NCBI RefSeq assembly: GCF_000716605.1
Contig: NZ_JNXE01000041.1
Coordinates: 26,709-90,708, forward strand
Reading direction: 5' to 3'
Source: Streptomyces sp. NRRL F-525
Lineage (GTDB): Bacteria; Actinomycetota; Actinomycetes; Streptomycetales; Streptomycetaceae
DNA length: 64,000 bases
Made by a program: the position numbers and the translations under genes. Numbering within the stretch: the first letter of the stretch is position 1; every line of letters starts with the position of its first letter. The notes beneath the pieces are model-generated. The model ran no database searches and was not told the origin of the DNA. It was given only the letters and a program-made list of their open reading frames with translations. This document shows positions 28,545 through 40,100 of this stretch, piece after piece.

Positions 28545-29414
28545 TCACTTGACGGCGCCCGCCGTCAGCCCGGCGACGAGATAGCGCTGCAGCAGCAGGA
28601 AGCCGGCGACCACGGGCACGCTGACGACCAGCGAGGCGGCCATGATCTGGTTCCAGTACACGTCGTTGAGCGTGGAGTAGCCCTGGAGTCCGACGGCGAG
28701 CGTGCGGGTCGAGTCGTTGGTCATGACGGAGGCGAAGAGGACTTCTCCCCACGCGGTCATGAAGGCGTAGACGGCGACCGCGACGATGCCGGGGATCGCT
28801 GCGGGGACGACGACGCGCAGCAGTGCGCCGAGCGGTCCGCAGCCGTCGACCAGCGCGGCTTCGTCCAAGTCCCTTGGCACGGAGTCGAAGTAGCCGATCA
28901 GCATCCAGATGGAGAACGGGAGCGAGAAGGTGAGATACGTCAGGATCAGGCCGCCGCGCGAGCCGAACAGGGCGATGCCCGTGGCGTTGCCGATGTTGAC
29001 GTAGAGGAGGAACAGCGGGAGGAGGAACAGGATGCCCGGGAACATCTGCGTCGACAGGACGGTGACCGTGAAGACGCGCTTGCCGCGGAACTCGTAGCGG
29101 CTGACGGCGTACGCGGCGAAGACCGCGATCACCACCGAGCACATCGTCGCGGCGACGGACACGATCAGCGAGTTCATGAAGTACTTCGCGAGCGGGACCG
29201 TCGACCAGATGTCGATGTACGGGCGGATCGTGAGACCGCTCGGCAGCCAGCGGAACTTGCCCGTGACGTCCGAGAGCGGTTTCAGGGAGCTGGAGAGCAT
29301 GACGTACACCGGCACCAGGACGAAGCCGGCGAGCAGGGTGAGGAAGATCCGCCGCGACCAGATGAAGGAGCGGGGCGGTGCCATCGGCGACCTGGTGAGA
29401 GAGGAACTAGACAT
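28545..29414 (-). CDS. sugar ABC transporter permease (MalG-type)
   Basis: A 289-residue carbohydrate uptake permease (CUT1) with six hydrophobic segments. The EAA loop '[25 protein letters not shown]' contacts the ATPase. The start overlaps the stop of the partner permease by 8 bp. No ATPase gene is present; CUT1 systems in Streptomyces usually share MsiK, which is encoded elsewhere. With the binding lipoprotein and GH1 enzyme, the likely substrate is a beta-glucan oligosaccharide. Confidence 0.92.
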   Translation of the reverse strand: MSSSSLTRSPMAPPRSFIWSRRIFLTLLAGFVLVPVYVMLSSSLKPLSDVTGKFRWLPSGLTIRPYIDIWSTVPLAKYFMNSLIVSVAATMCSVVIAVFAAYAVSRYEFRGKRVFTVTVLSTQMFPGILFLLPLFLLYVNIGNATGIALFGSRGGLILTYLTFSLPFSIWMLIGYFDSVPRDLDEAALVDGCGPLGALLRVVVPAAIPGIVAVAVYAFMTAWGEVLFASVMTNDSTRTLAVGLQGYSTLNDVYWNQIMAASLVVSVPVVAGFLLLQRYLVAGLTAGAVK

Positions 29415-30414
29415 CGGCCGACCTCCGTCCGCGTGAGGTGATCACCAGGTACACGCCGGTGACGACGAGCAGGAACAGGAGCAGCAGGACCGACATCGCC
29501 GAGCCGGTGCCGAAGTTCCAAGTGACGAACGAGGCTTGGTAGATGTGCACCGAGATGAGGTCCGCGGCCTCGGGGGCGGACCTGCCGAAGAGGACGTACG
29601 GCGTGTTGAAGTCGTTGAACGTCCACAGGAACAGGACGAGGACCAGCACCTGGTTGACGGGGCGCAGCGACGGCAGGGTGATGCGGCGGATCTGCTGCAA
29701 CAGGCCGGCGCCGTCGATCGACGCGGCCTCGTACAGCTCCTTGGGGATGTTCTGCAGGCCGGCCATGACGATGAGGAAGGCGAACGGCCAGCCCTTCCAC
29801 ACGTGCACGATCAGCAGCGCGTAGAAGCTGTTGTCGCCGATCAGCCAGAACGACGGCTTGCTGGTGATGTGGAGTTGGTCGTGCAGGACGTGGTTCACCA
29901 GGCCGTTGTCGTGCTGGAACATGAAGACCCAGGTGATGACGGCCGCGTAGACCGGCAGCGCGTACGGGATGAGAAAGAGCGCTCTCAGAAGCCCCCGGCC
30001 GCGGAAGTTGTCCTGCATGTAGATCGCGGTGACCGTGCCGAGCAGCCAGCAGAACGCGACCGACAGCAGGGTGAACACGACGGTGACGAAGAAGGAGTGG
30101 AGCAGCGCCTTGCCGACGGGGGCGCTGAAGTCCACCGAGACCTTGTAGTTGCCGAAACCGGTCCAAGGAGCGGTGCCCCAGTCGCGGATGTAGAACTGGG
30201 TGAGCTCCTTGAAGCTCATGACGATGCCGATGACCATCGGCACCAGGTGGACCAGGAGTTCGAGGATCAGGGCGGGCAGAAGCAGCAGATACGGCAGTCC
30301 GATCCGGCGGATCCGGTCGGTACGGCGGCGGCGCGGCCCGGGGGCCGCCGTGGCGGAAGAGTCCTTCCGCTCGGCGGCCTCCGGGGTGACAGTGCTCGTC
30401 ACAGTCGCACTCAC
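29407..30414 (-). CDS. sugar ABC transporter permease (MalF-type)
   Basis: A 335-residue CUT1 permease with a short Thr/Arg-rich cytosolic N-terminus, then six membrane helices. The EAA loop is 'YEAASIDGAGLLQQIRRITLPSLRP'. The GTG start at 30414 overlaps the binding-protein stop (GTGA), and its end overlaps the next permease. An AGAGCGCT palindrome within the gene (29974-29987) resembles the LacI-type box upstream of the GH55 gene but may be coincidental. Confidence 0.92.
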   Translation of the reverse strand: MSATVTSTVTPEAAERKDSSATAAPGPRRRRTDRIRRIGLPYLLLLPALILELLVHLVPMVIGIVMSFKELTQFYIRDWGTAPWTGFGNYKVSVDFSAPVGKALLHSFFVTVVFTLLSVAFCWLLGTVTAIYMQDNFRGRGLLRALFLIPYALPVYAAVITWVFMFQHDNGLVNHVLHDQLHITSKPSFWLIGDNSFYALLIVHVWKGWPFAFLIVMAGLQNIPKELYEAASIDGAGLLQQIRRITLPSLRPVNQVLVLVLFLWTFNDFNTPYVLFGRSAPEAADLISVHIYQASFVTWNFGTGSAMSVLLLLFLLVVTGVYLVITSRGRRSADV

Positions 30415-31727
30415 TTCGCCGGCATCTGCTGCTGAGCCTTTTCGAGCTCCGCCTTGACCGACGCGGTCGTCACCGCGCGACCCGCGGCGGCGTCGGCGAA
30501 CAGGTCCTTGACGGCCGTGCCGACCGCCGTCTCGAACTGGGACTCGTCGGCGACCTGCGGGAGCGCGGCGGCGCTCTTCGCGAGGGTGTCCTTGAGGACG
30601 GCGTTCGCGGGGGTGTTGAACGCGGTGTCCTCCTGCGCGGTCTTCACCGGCGGGATGGAGCTGTACGCCGTGTTGAGGATCTTCTGCTCGGCGTCGCTCG
30701 TCATGAACTTCACGAACTTGGTGGAACCGTCCAAGTTGTCCGTGTTCTTGAAGACGGCGAGGTTGATGCCGGCCACCATCGAGTTGGTCTGCGCTCCGGT
30801 GCCCGGGGTGCCGGACTGCACGGGGATCGGGGCGATGCCGTACGAACTGTCGCTCATGCCCTGCGACTTGAGGTTGGCGGACGCCGACTGCCACATCAGC
30901 ATCGCCGTCTTGCCCTTGGCGAAGTCGCTGACGGACTGGTTCTGCGCGTACTCGGCGTTGCCGACCGGGATGACCTTGTCCGTGGCCATCAGGTCGACGT
31001 ACTGCTTGACGGCCGCCACGACACCGGCGTTGGTGAAGTCGGCCTTGCCGTCGGCGGTGAAGAAGTCCGCGCCGTGCTGCTTGGCGAAGACGAAGGCGTG
31101 GTGGATGTTCTCGGAGACGTTGGCGCCCTCGGCGCCGAGCACCTGCTTGCCCTTCGCCTGGATCTTCTTGCCGTCGGCCACCAACTCGGTCCAGGTGGCG
31201 GGCGGTTGGGAGATGCCGGCGTCGGCGAATATCTGCTTGTTGTAGTAGAGCGCGTACGCCATCGAGTACAGCGGGACGGCGGCCGGGTCCTTGCCGGTGG
31301 CGCCGGTGGAGCCGAGCGCGGAGTCGACGAAGCGGTCCTTGCCGCCGATCTTCGCGAAGTTGGCCGTGTTCCACGGCAGGAAGGCGCCGGTGGCCTGGAG
31401 GGAGGCGCTCCAGGTGTTGCCGATGTTCAGGACGTCGGGGCCCTGGCCTGAAGTCGTCGCCGTGAGGATCCGGTTGAGCAGGTCGGACCAGGGCACGACC
31501 TCCAGCTTCACCGTGATGCCGGTCTGCTTCTTGAACTTGTCGAGTTCGGGCTGGAGGACCTTCTTGTCGATCGCGATGCTGGCGCCCTGGTTGGAGGCCC
31601 AGTAGGTGAGCGTCTTGGGCGAGTCGTTGGATCCCCCACCCGTGGACGAACCGCCTCCGCAGGCCGTGGCCGCAAGGGCGAGTGACATGGTGACGGCGCC
31701 TACGGCCGCGGCTCGGATGCTGCGCAT
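30411..31727 (-). CDS. sugar ABC transporter substrate-binding lipoprotein
   Basis: A 438-residue family 1 solute-binding protein. The lipoprotein signal ends 'LAATAC' with Cys23, followed by a Gly/Ser linker. The core has the 'TLTYWASNQGASIAIDKKVLQPELDKFKKQTGITVKLEVVPWSDL' type opening (only the motif WASNQ is specific here) and 'LYSMAYALYYNKQIFADAG', a CUT1 hallmark. It is the first gene of the importer-GH1 operon. Context points to beta-1,3-linked glucose oligomers as ligand. Confidence 0.92.
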   Translation of the reverse strand: MRSIRAAAVGAVTMSLALAATACGGGSSTGGGSNDSPKTLTYWASNQGASIAIDKKVLQPELDKFKKQTGITVKLEVVPWSDLLNRILTATTSGQGPDVLNIGNTWSASLQATGAFLPWNTANFAKIGGKDRFVDSALGSTGATGKDPAAVPLYSMAYALYYNKQIFADAGISQPPATWTELVADGKKIQAKGKQVLGAEGANVSENIHHAFVFAKQHGADFFTADGKADFTNAGVVAAVKQYVDLMATDKVIPVGNAEYAQNQSVSDFAKGKTAMLMWQSASANLKSQGMSDSSYGIAPIPVQSGTPGTGAQTNSMVAGINLAVFKNTDNLDGSTKFVKFMTSDAEQKILNTAYSSIPPVKTAQEDTAFNTPANAVLKDTLAKSAAALPQVADESQFETAVGTAVKDLFADAAAGRAVTTASVKAELEKAQQQMPAK

Positions 31728-31753
31728 ACTCCGGGTGTCCCTTCAGGGAATGC

Positions 31754-31780
31754 ACTCACGACTTAATTTAGGACGTGAGT
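31754..31780. promoter_or_regulatory. inverted repeat ACTCACG-n13-CGTGAGT upstream of the importer operon
   Basis: ACTCACG (31754-31760) and CGTGAGT (31774-31780) flank an AT-rich 13-bp core, 27-53 bp upstream of the binding-protein ATG. It is a candidate operator or promoter element for the minus-strand operon. No regulator gene is adjacent. Confidence 0.45.
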
Positions 31781-31882
31781 TAAACCTCGGAAGCCAGAGG
31801 CGTCAAGAGTTTGGACGCCACTCGTCGAACTCGGTCGTACCTCTTGACGACCGTGTTCACGGACCTGAAGCATTCCCCCGCG

Positions 31883-31896
31883 AGAGAGCGCTCCCA
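31883..31896. promoter_or_regulatory. LacI/CebR-like operator upstream of the GH55 gene
   Basis: AGAGAGCGCTCCCA matches 12 of 14 positions of the CebR-type box TGGGAGCGCTCCCA (recalled consensus for cello-oligosaccharide control in Streptomyces). It sits about 40 bp upstream of the GH55 start and 156 bp from the divergent importer gene. It is consistent with beta-glucan-induced control by a LacI-family regulator encoded elsewhere. Confidence 0.5.
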
Positions 31897-31937
31897 ACCC
31901 CACCGGCGTTCATTTCATGAACAAGGAGAGCCGCGAA

Positions 31938-33704
<1,767 letters not shown>

Positions 33705-33707
<3 letters not shown>

Positions 33708-33774
33708 GACTCCGGGGCATCCCTGAGACCCCGGAGTCCCTGAGACGTCGGAGTCCTTGAGACCCCGGAGTCCC
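33705..33774. repeat. four tandem ~17-bp repeats after the GH55 stop
   Basis: Units of the form TGAGACCCCGGAGTCCC occur at 33705-33723 (19-bp variant), 33724-33740, 33741-33757 and 33758-33774, followed by a truncated TGAGTA. Each contains a small GACYCCGGAGTC-like dyad. They begin at the TGA stop of the GH55 gene and end ten bases before its terminator. Function is unknown. Confidence 0.85.
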
Positions 33775-33783
33775 TGAGTACGT

Positions 33784-33825
33784 GGCGGGTGCGGGCCGAA
33801 GCTCCCCCTTCGGTCCGCACCCGCC
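33784..33825. terminator. bidirectional terminator between GH55 and EF-G2 genes
   Basis: An 18-bp stem (33784-33801 with 33808-33825, one G-T type mismatch) carries a six-nt CTCCCC loop and lies between two convergent genes. It can stop transcription from both sides. Confidence 0.85.
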
Positions 33826-33829
33826 ACCG

Positions 33830-35917
33830 TCACCGGACGGTCACCGCGTTCGGCGCCGGGGCGTACCCCGTCGGCTGGGCGGTGAACGTCCCCCGGCCCT
33901 GGGTCCGGCTGCGCAACCGCGTTGCGTAGCCGAAGAGTTCGGCCAGCGGCACGGTCGCCGTGACGATCGCCGAACCCGTGCGGGTCGTCGAGCCGGTGAC
34001 ACGGCCGCGCCGGGCGGCCAGGTCGCCGAGCACGCCGCCGACCGCGTCCTCGGGCACGGTGACGGTGACCTCGACGACCGGTTCGAGGAGGACCGTCGTA
34101 CAGGCGCGCAGGGCTTCGCGCAGGCCGAGGCGGCCGGCCGTGCGGAACGCCTGCTCCGAGGAGTCCTTCACGTGGGTCGCCCCGTCGGTCAGCGTCACGC
34201 GCAGCCCGGTCACCGGGAACCCGCCGATCGGCCCCTCGGTGAGGGCGTCACGGCACCCGGCCTCCACCGAGCGGACGTACTCCTGCGGCACCCGCCCGCC
34301 GACGACCGCCGAGCGGAACTCGAAGCCGAGGCCGTCGAGCGGTTCGACGTCGAGCACGACATGCGCGAACTGCCCTGATCCGCCGTCCTGTTTGACGTGC
34401 CGGAAGACCAGTCCGGACACCCCGCGCACGACCGTCTCGCGGTAAGCGACCCTCGGGCGGCCGACGTTGACGTCCACACCGGTGGCCTGGCGGATCTTCT
34501 CCACCGCGACCTCCAGGTGCAGTTCGCCCATGCCGGACAGGACCGTCTGGCCGGTCTCGGCATCCGTCCGTACGACCAACGACGGGTCCTCCTCGGCCAG
34601 TCGGGCGAGCGCCGACGCCAGACGGTCGGTGTCGGTGCTCCTGCGCGCCTCGACCGCCACCGAGACCACCGGGTCGGCGACCGCGGGCGGTTCGAGGACG
34701 AGCGGGGCGTCCGGTGCGCACAGCGTCGAACCGGCGCGGGCCGACTTCAGTCCGACCACGGCGACGATGTCCCCGGCGATGGCCCGGTCCAACCGTTCGT
34801 GCCGGTCGGCCTGCACCCGCAGGATGCGCCCGATCCGCTCGGTGCGCCGCGCGCCCGGGTCCCACACCGTGTCTCCCTTCTCGATCGTGCCCGAATAGAT
34901 GCGCAGGTAGGTCAGCCGTCCGGTCCCGGTCGCGCTCACCTTGAACGCCAGTGCGGAGAACGGCACTTGAGGATCCGCCGCCCGCTCCTGCTCGCCGCCG
35001 TCGCCGTCCGTTCCCCGTACCGGCGGAACGTCCGACGGCGACGGCAGATACGCCACTACGGCGTCCAGCAGCGGCTCGATGCCGCGGTTGCGGTAGGCCG
35101 AGCCGCACAGCACGACCACGCCGTCGCCGGTGCGGGTCAGGTCGCGCAGGGCGGAGCTCAACGTCTCGGCGGACAGGGCCGATCCGTCGTAGAACTCCTC
35201 CAGCGCGCCCGCGTGCAGTTCGGCCACCGCCTCCTCCAGCAGCCGTCTGCGTCGTCGCGCTTCCTCCAACAAGCCTTCCGGCACCGGGAGTTCCGCCGCC
35301 GTGTCGCTGCCGTCGGTCCACACCAGGGCACGCATCCGGAGCAGATCGACGACGCCGGTGAAGCCGTCCTCCGTGCCGATCGGCAACTGCACCACCAACG
35401 GCGCCGGATGGAGCCGTTCCCGGATCGAGGCGACGGCCGTGTCGAGGTCGGCGCCCGCGCGGTCCAGCTTGTTGACGAAGGCGATGCGCGGGACGCCGTA
35501 CCGGTCGGCCTGGCGCCACACCGACTCGCTCTGCGGCTCGACGCCCGCGACGGCGTCGAACACGGCGATCGCGCCGTCGAGGACGCGCAGGGACCGTTCC
35601 ACCTCGTCGGCGAAGTCGACGTGGCCCGGGGTGTCGATCAGGTTGATCCGGTGACCGTCCCAGGCGCAGGTGACGGCCGCGGCGAAGATGGTGATGCCAC
35701 GGTCGCGCTCCTGGGGGTCGAAGTCGGTGACGGTCGTACCGTCGTGGACCTCACCGCGCTTGTGGGTGGTGCCGGTGAGGTAGAGGAACCGCTCGGTGAC
35801 GGTGGTCTTGCCGGCATCGACGTGGGCGAGGATGCCCAGGTTGCGGACGGCGGAGAGCGGAGTGGTGAGAGGGCGTTCGGTGCGCACGGCCCGTTGCCTT
35901 TCGAAAGTGAATTCCAT
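33830..35917 (-). CDS. elongation factor G paralogue (EF-G2 type)
   Basis: A 695-residue translational GTPase. G1 is '[13 protein letters not shown]' (Lys37), and the switch regions 'ERDRGITI' and '[16 protein letters not shown]' and G4 'NKLDRAG' are intact. Domains II-V follow, including '[14 protein letters not shown]'. It is not in a ribosomal-protein operon and lacks a neighbouring tuf gene, so it is the auxiliary actinobacterial EF-G (S. coelicolor SCO6589, called fusB, as I recall) and not the main translocase. Tetracycline-protection-like or recycling roles are possible. The ATG at 35917 has a weak ribosome-binding site. A GTG about ten codons in is an alternative. Confidence 0.9.
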   Translation of the reverse strand: MEFTFERQRAVRTERPLTTPLSAVRNLGILAHVDAGKTTVTERFLYLTGTTHKRGEVHDGTTVTDFDPQERDRGITIFAAAVTCAWDGHRINLIDTPGHVDFADEVERSLRVLDGAIAVFDAVAGVEPQSESVWRQADRYGVPRIAFVNKLDRAGADLDTAVASIRERLHPAPLVVQLPIGTEDGFTGVVDLLRMRALVWTDGSDTAAELPVPEGLLEEARRRRRLLEEAVAELHAGALEEFYDGSALSAETLSSALRDLTRTGDGVVVLCGSAYRNRGIEPLLDAVVAYLPSPSDVPPVRGTDGDGGEQERAADPQVPFSALAFKVSATGTGRLTYLRIYSGTIEKGDTVWDPGARRTERIGRILRVQADRHERLDRAIAGDIVAVVGLKSARAGSTLCAPDAPLVLEPPAVADPVVSVAVEARRSTDTDRLASALARLAEEDPSLVVRTDAETGQTVLSGMGELHLEVAVEKIRQATGVDVNVGRPRVAYRETVVRGVSGLVFRHVKQDGGSGQFAHVVLDVEPLDGLGFEFRSAVVGGRVPQEYVRSVEAGCRDALTEGPIGGFPVTGLRVTLTDGATHVKDSSEQAFRTAGRLGLREALRACTTVLLEPVVEVTVTVPEDAVGGVLGDLAARRGRVTGSTTRTGSAIVTATVPLAELFGYATRLRSRTQGRGTFTAQPTGYAPAPNAVTVR

Positions 35918-35952
35918 GCAGGGCAGCGCAATTCCCGTGCGGGAGAGTCGAC

Positions 35953-36018
35953 TTGACGGAACGTCAAAAAGCTGTCACGTCACGGGCATCCGGTGCCGGC
36001 CGCGCAGCGGGCACCGGA
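35953..36018. promoter_or_regulatory. operator-like dyad and leader hairpin upstream of EF-G2
   Basis: TTGACG-GAA-CGTCAA (35953-35967) is a perfect 6-bp dyad 36-50 bp upstream of the EF-G2 start. TCCGGTGCC (35989-35997) pairs with GGCACCGGA (36010-36018) as a 9-bp hairpin further upstream. One may be an operator and the other a leader structure. Induction under translation stress is imaginable but not shown. Confidence 0.4.
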
Positions 36019-36089
36019 CGGCCGGAGACACCAGGATCACCTCGTACCGGGAGGGGGGAACGACGACAGCGGTGCTGTAGCGCACGGCC

Positions 36090-36135
36090 GGGCTCCCCTC
36101 ACTCGTCAACGGATGTGGCGAGTGTAGGGAAGCCC
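36090..36135. terminator. hairpin after the NlpC/P60 gene
   Basis: 36090-36105 pairs with 36119-36135 (16-17 bp, one mismatch and one bulge) around a 13-nt loop, about 32 bp beyond the NlpC/P60 stop. It probably terminates that minus-strand transcript. Confidence 0.6.
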
Positions 36136-36166
36136 GGGGCGCGGAGCACGGGATTTATGGTGCGGG

Positions 36167-37009
36167 TCAGGTGCAGGTGGGAACGCCGTCCAGCCAGGCC
36201 GGTCCCTGGATGTAGATGTTGGTCATCCAGGCCTTGTAGTCGGGCAGATAGGCCCAGGCGTCGTTGGTGTAGCCGTCCGAGGTGACGGTCTCCGCGTGCT
36301 TCTGGCACTCGACGCGGATGCTGGTCGCGTCGGGGAAGGCGTAGACGCGCGTCGCGCTGACGGAGGGTGCGGTCTTCGTCCAGACGCCGGTGCCCCAGGT
36401 CTGGAAGACATGCCCGGTCACCGCACCGGTGTTGACGCGGACGGCCCCGAAGTAGTCGCCGCCCAGGCGGACATCACTGACCATCAGATGCGTGCCGGAC
36501 TGCCTGGCCTCGACCATCTTGCCCGCGCCGATGTAGATCGCGATGTGGTGCAGGTCGTCCGAGGTGCCGTAGGCGAGCAGGTCGCCGGGGAGCAGCGGGG
36601 CGAGGCCCTGGGCCGCCGTGAAGCGGGCGGCGGCGCGGGTCGTGTAGTACTGCTGGCTCGCGTCGCCGTTGAGGATGTCGGAGCCGGTGGCCTGCGCGTA
36701 GGCGTAGCGCACGAGACCCGAGCAGTCGAAGCCGACCCGCTCGCCGTCCTGTTCGCTGGCCGGGTCGTGGCCGTCGGGCTGGCCCAAGGTGGCGCCCGGT
36801 TGGTCGCCGTGGCCGCCGCTCCACGTGTACCAGGTGCCCGCGTCGACCTCGGCGCAGGCCGCGGCGATCGCGCTCTGCGCGGCGGCCGAGGCGCCGGGTG
36901 CGAGGACGCCGCAGCTGCCGGCCGCCGGTGCGGCGACGGCCGCGGGCGCCCAGAGGAGGAAGGCGAACAGTCCGATGAGTGTGCCGATGATTCCGGTCCG
37001 CCGGAGCAT
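36167..37009 (-). CDS. secreted NlpC/P60 family hydrolase
   Basis: A 280-residue exported protein with an N-terminal signal (about 1-27). The papain-like NlpC/P60 domain contains the catalytic 'GFDCSGLVRYAYAQ' (Cys96) and 'DLHHIAIYIG' (His154/155). A ~90-residue C-terminal part with four further cysteine/aromatic-rich strands resembles no domain that I can name and may bind the cell wall. It likely cleaves D-Glu-gamma-diamino acid bonds in peptidoglycan peptides. Upstream (37098-37122) lies a 25-bp sequence that recurs inverted upstream of the small secreted protein gene. Confidence 0.88.
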   Translation of the reverse strand: MLRRTGIIGTLIGLFAFLLWAPAAVAAPAAGSCGVLAPGASAAAQSAIAAACAEVDAGTWYTWSGGHGDQPGATLGQPDGHDPASEQDGERVGFDCSGLVRYAYAQATGSDILNGDASQQYYTTRAAARFTAAQGLAPLLPGDLLAYGTSDDLHHIAIYIGAGKMVEARQSGTHLMVSDVRLGGDYFGAVRVNTGAVTGHVFQTWGTGVWTKTAPSVSATRVYAFPDATSIRVECQKHAETVTSDGYTNDAWAYLPDYKAWMTNIYIQGPAWLDGVPTCT

Positions 37010-37097
37010 GCCGGGACCCCCGTTTTCTGTGGTCCGTAAGTGGTCGGGCACCAGCCTGCCGACCCCGGCCCGGCCGGTCGAGGACCCGGCGACACCC

Positions 37098-37122
37098 CAC
37101 CCCGAAGGGCAACGGGAAACCC
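37098..37122 (-). repeat. copy A of a 25-bp inverted pair flanking the nSTAND gene
   Basis: On the minus strand this reads GGGTTTCCCGTTGCCC followed by TTCGGGGTG. The same 16-mer, followed by GTCCGGGGTG, occurs on the plus strand at 41662-41687. Copy A starts 89 bp upstream of the NlpC/P60 start codon. A second GGGTTTCCC lies immediately adjacent (37124-37132 region). Confidence 0.7.
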
Positions 37123-37164
37123 TTGGGAAACCCCCTCCCACCAGGGGCAGTTGGCCATCCACGG

Positions 37165-40100
37165 TCAGGGCTTGGCACACGCGGGGGTGAAGGACACGGG
37201 CAGTCCCGGCATCAGTGTCTTGCGTTCCTCGGGGCCGATCGCCTTGCGCAGACGGCAGATTCGGCTGAGCCGGTCGCCGAGGTCCAGGTCCCACAGGCGT
37301 ACGGTCCCGTCGTTGCTGCTGCTCGCCAGGGTCTGTCCGTCGGGCGCGAACGCGACGCCCCAGACCGCGTTCGTGTGCCCGGTGAGCGTGGCCCACGGCC
37401 GCCGCGCGGCCACGTCCCAGAGCCGCACCGTACGGTCGCTGCCGCTGCTCGCGAGGAGGTGGCCGTCCGGCGAGAAGGCGAGGCCGCGTACGGATCCGGT
37501 GTGGCCGGTGAGGGAGGCCTCGAAGCGGCGGTGGCGGACGTCCCACAGGCGGACGGTGCCGTCGTTGCTGCTGCTCGCGAGGGTCCGGCCGTCGGGGCTG
37601 AAGGCGACGCCCCGGACGGCGCCGGTGTGGCCGGTGAGGGTGGCGAGCGGGCGGTGGGTCGCCGTGTCCCAGAGGCGGACGGTCAGGTCGTCGCCGGCGC
37701 TGGCGAGGGTGCGGCCGTCGGGGCTGAACGTGACATCGTTGGCAGAGTCCAAGTGGCCGTTGAGAACGGCGAGTTGGCGGTGGCTCCGGACGTCCCAGAT
37801 GCGGACCGTGCGGTCGGCGCCGGCTGAGGCGAGAGTGCGGCCGTCGGGCGCGAACGCGACCGAGAAGACGTCCCCGGTGTGGCCGGTGAGGGTCGCGAGC
37901 GCGCGGTGCGAGCGGACGTCCCACAGCCGGATCGTGCCGTCCGAGCCCGCCGACGCGAGGGTCCGCCCGTCCGGGGAGAAGGCCACCGAGAACACGCTCT
38001 CGCGGTGGCCCGTGAACGTCGTCACGACCCGGTGCCGGGCCACGTCCCACAGCCGGACGGTGTGGTCCGCGTCGGCCGTCGCGAGGAGTGTCCCGTCCGG
38101 GCTGTACGCGGCCTGCGAAACCTCGGTGAACGGGCGGGCCGTCAGGACCGGTCCACGCAGGTCCCACAGCACCACCGACTGGTCGAAGCCGCCGGTGGCG
38201 AGGGTCGTTCCGGTGGAGTTCACGGCGACGGACATCACGTAATCGGTGTGCCCGGCGAGGACCGCGGCCGGCCGGCCTGTGCGCACGTCCCACAAGCGCG
38301 TCGTACCGTCGCCGCCCGCGCTGACGACCGTGCCGCCGTCGGGCGTGTAGGCGACGGCGTTGACGTCGTCACTGTGTCCGGTGAGCGTCGCCGTGGACCG
38401 GTGCAAGGCCACGTCCCACAGGCGTACGGTCCGGTCGACGCCCCCCGAGGCCACGCTCCGCCCGTCCGGCGCGAACGCCACGCCGAGCACCTCGTCGGTG
38501 TGCCCCCTGAGTACGGCGAGGGACCGTCCCCGGTCCGTGTCCCACAGCCGTACGGTGCGGTCGGAGCCGCCCGAGGCCAGCATCTTGCCGTCCGGGGCGT
38601 AGGCCAGCGAGTTGACCCGGCCGGTGTGCCCGACGAGCCGTACCTCGGTCGGCCTGTCGCCGGCGATGTCCCAGAGTTGGACCGTTCCATCGTCACCGGC
38701 GACCGCGAGGGTACGGCCTCGGGGGTCGAAGGCGAGGGCGCGGGCGCCGGTGGTGCTCGCGGGCAGCAGGGCCCGCACCCGGTGGTCGGCGGTGCCCCAG
38801 ATACGGACCGGTCCATCGCTCGACGTCGCCGCGAGGGTGGCCCCGTCGGGGCTGAAGCCGACCGAGCGGACCCGTCCGGGGAGGGTGAGCGTGGCGGTCG
38901 TACGGTGATCGCTGGTGCGGCGCAGTTGTACGGTGCCGTACGCGCCGGCCGTCGCGAGGAGTCTGCCGTTCGGTGCGAAGGCGACGGCGTTGACCGGGCC
39001 GTGCCGGCCGACGAGGCGGGAGGAGAAGGCCTGGGCCTGGGTGCTGAGCAGGGCGCCGCGGGCCTCGGGGGTGTGGTCGGCGCGGTAGGCCTCCTCGGCG
39101 AGGAGCATCGAGGCCTCGGGCTGGCTGCCGGCCAGGGAGGTGGACTGCACGGCGAGGGCCTGGGAACGGGCCACACGTTCCTGGTCGAGGGCGCTCGCGC
39201 GCTGCTCGTAGGCGAGACCTCCGGCGGTCAACGCGAGGCCGAGCAGGACGGCCAGGGTCGCGAACAGGGCCTGGCGGAACCGGATCTGACGTCTCGCCAG
39301 ATGCTGACGGGCGTCCTCCTCCGCCTGGCTGGCCTGGAGGAAGGCCTCTTCGCGGGGGCCTAGGCGGCCGCGGCCGTCGAGTTCGTCGGCCCAGGCGCGG
39401 ACCGTGTCGAGGCGGGTGCCGCGGTAGAGGGCGGACGGGTCGCGGTTCTCGCGCTCCCATTCGGCGGCGGCGTGGGCGAGTTGCTGGTGGATGAGGAGTC
39501 CGGCGCGATCGGCGTCGATCCAGTCGCGCAGCCGGGGCCAGGCGTGCAGCAGGGCCTCGTGGGTGATCTCGACGGTGTCACGGTCCACGGTGATCAGCCG
39601 GGCCCGGACGAAGACGTCGAGGGCTGCCGACGCGGCGTCCGCGTCGGCGAGTTGCTCCATCAGGGCGCTGCGGCCCGCGCGGCGCCGGGTCGCGACGATG
39701 CCCTCGTCGGACACGTGGACGAGCCGGGACAGGACGCGCCGGATGGTCTTCTGCTCGGCCGGGTACAGCTGGGCGAACACGGTCTCGGCGGTGCGGGCGA
39801 TGGCGCCCTGGATGCCGCCGGTCCGCTCGTACCCGGCGACGGTGAGGGTGGTGTCCTCGCGCTGCTGCCAGGTGGCCAGGAGGGCGTGCGAGACGAGGGG
39901 CAGGGCGCCGGACGGGGTGTCGTCGGGGGTGTTGGAACGGTCCACGGTGCCCGGTTCGTCGCGCAGACCCGCGTCGCGCAGGAGGAGCGGGACCAGGCCG
40001 GGTTCGAGGGTGATACCGGCGAGTTCGGCGGGGCGGGTGATGGACGCGCGCAGTTCCGCAACCGACATGGGCAGCAGGACGAACAGGCCGTCGGTGAACA

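Noticed and set aside
31917..31937. ATG at 31917 as start of the GH55 gene
   Set aside because: Its first codons contain the AAGGAG ribosome-binding site for the ATG at 31938, which gives a standard Tat signal peptide.
37040..38242. Long plus-strand frames opposite the WD40 repeats
   Set aside because: They are mirror translations of a highly repetitive GC-rich gene and show no domain or start signal.
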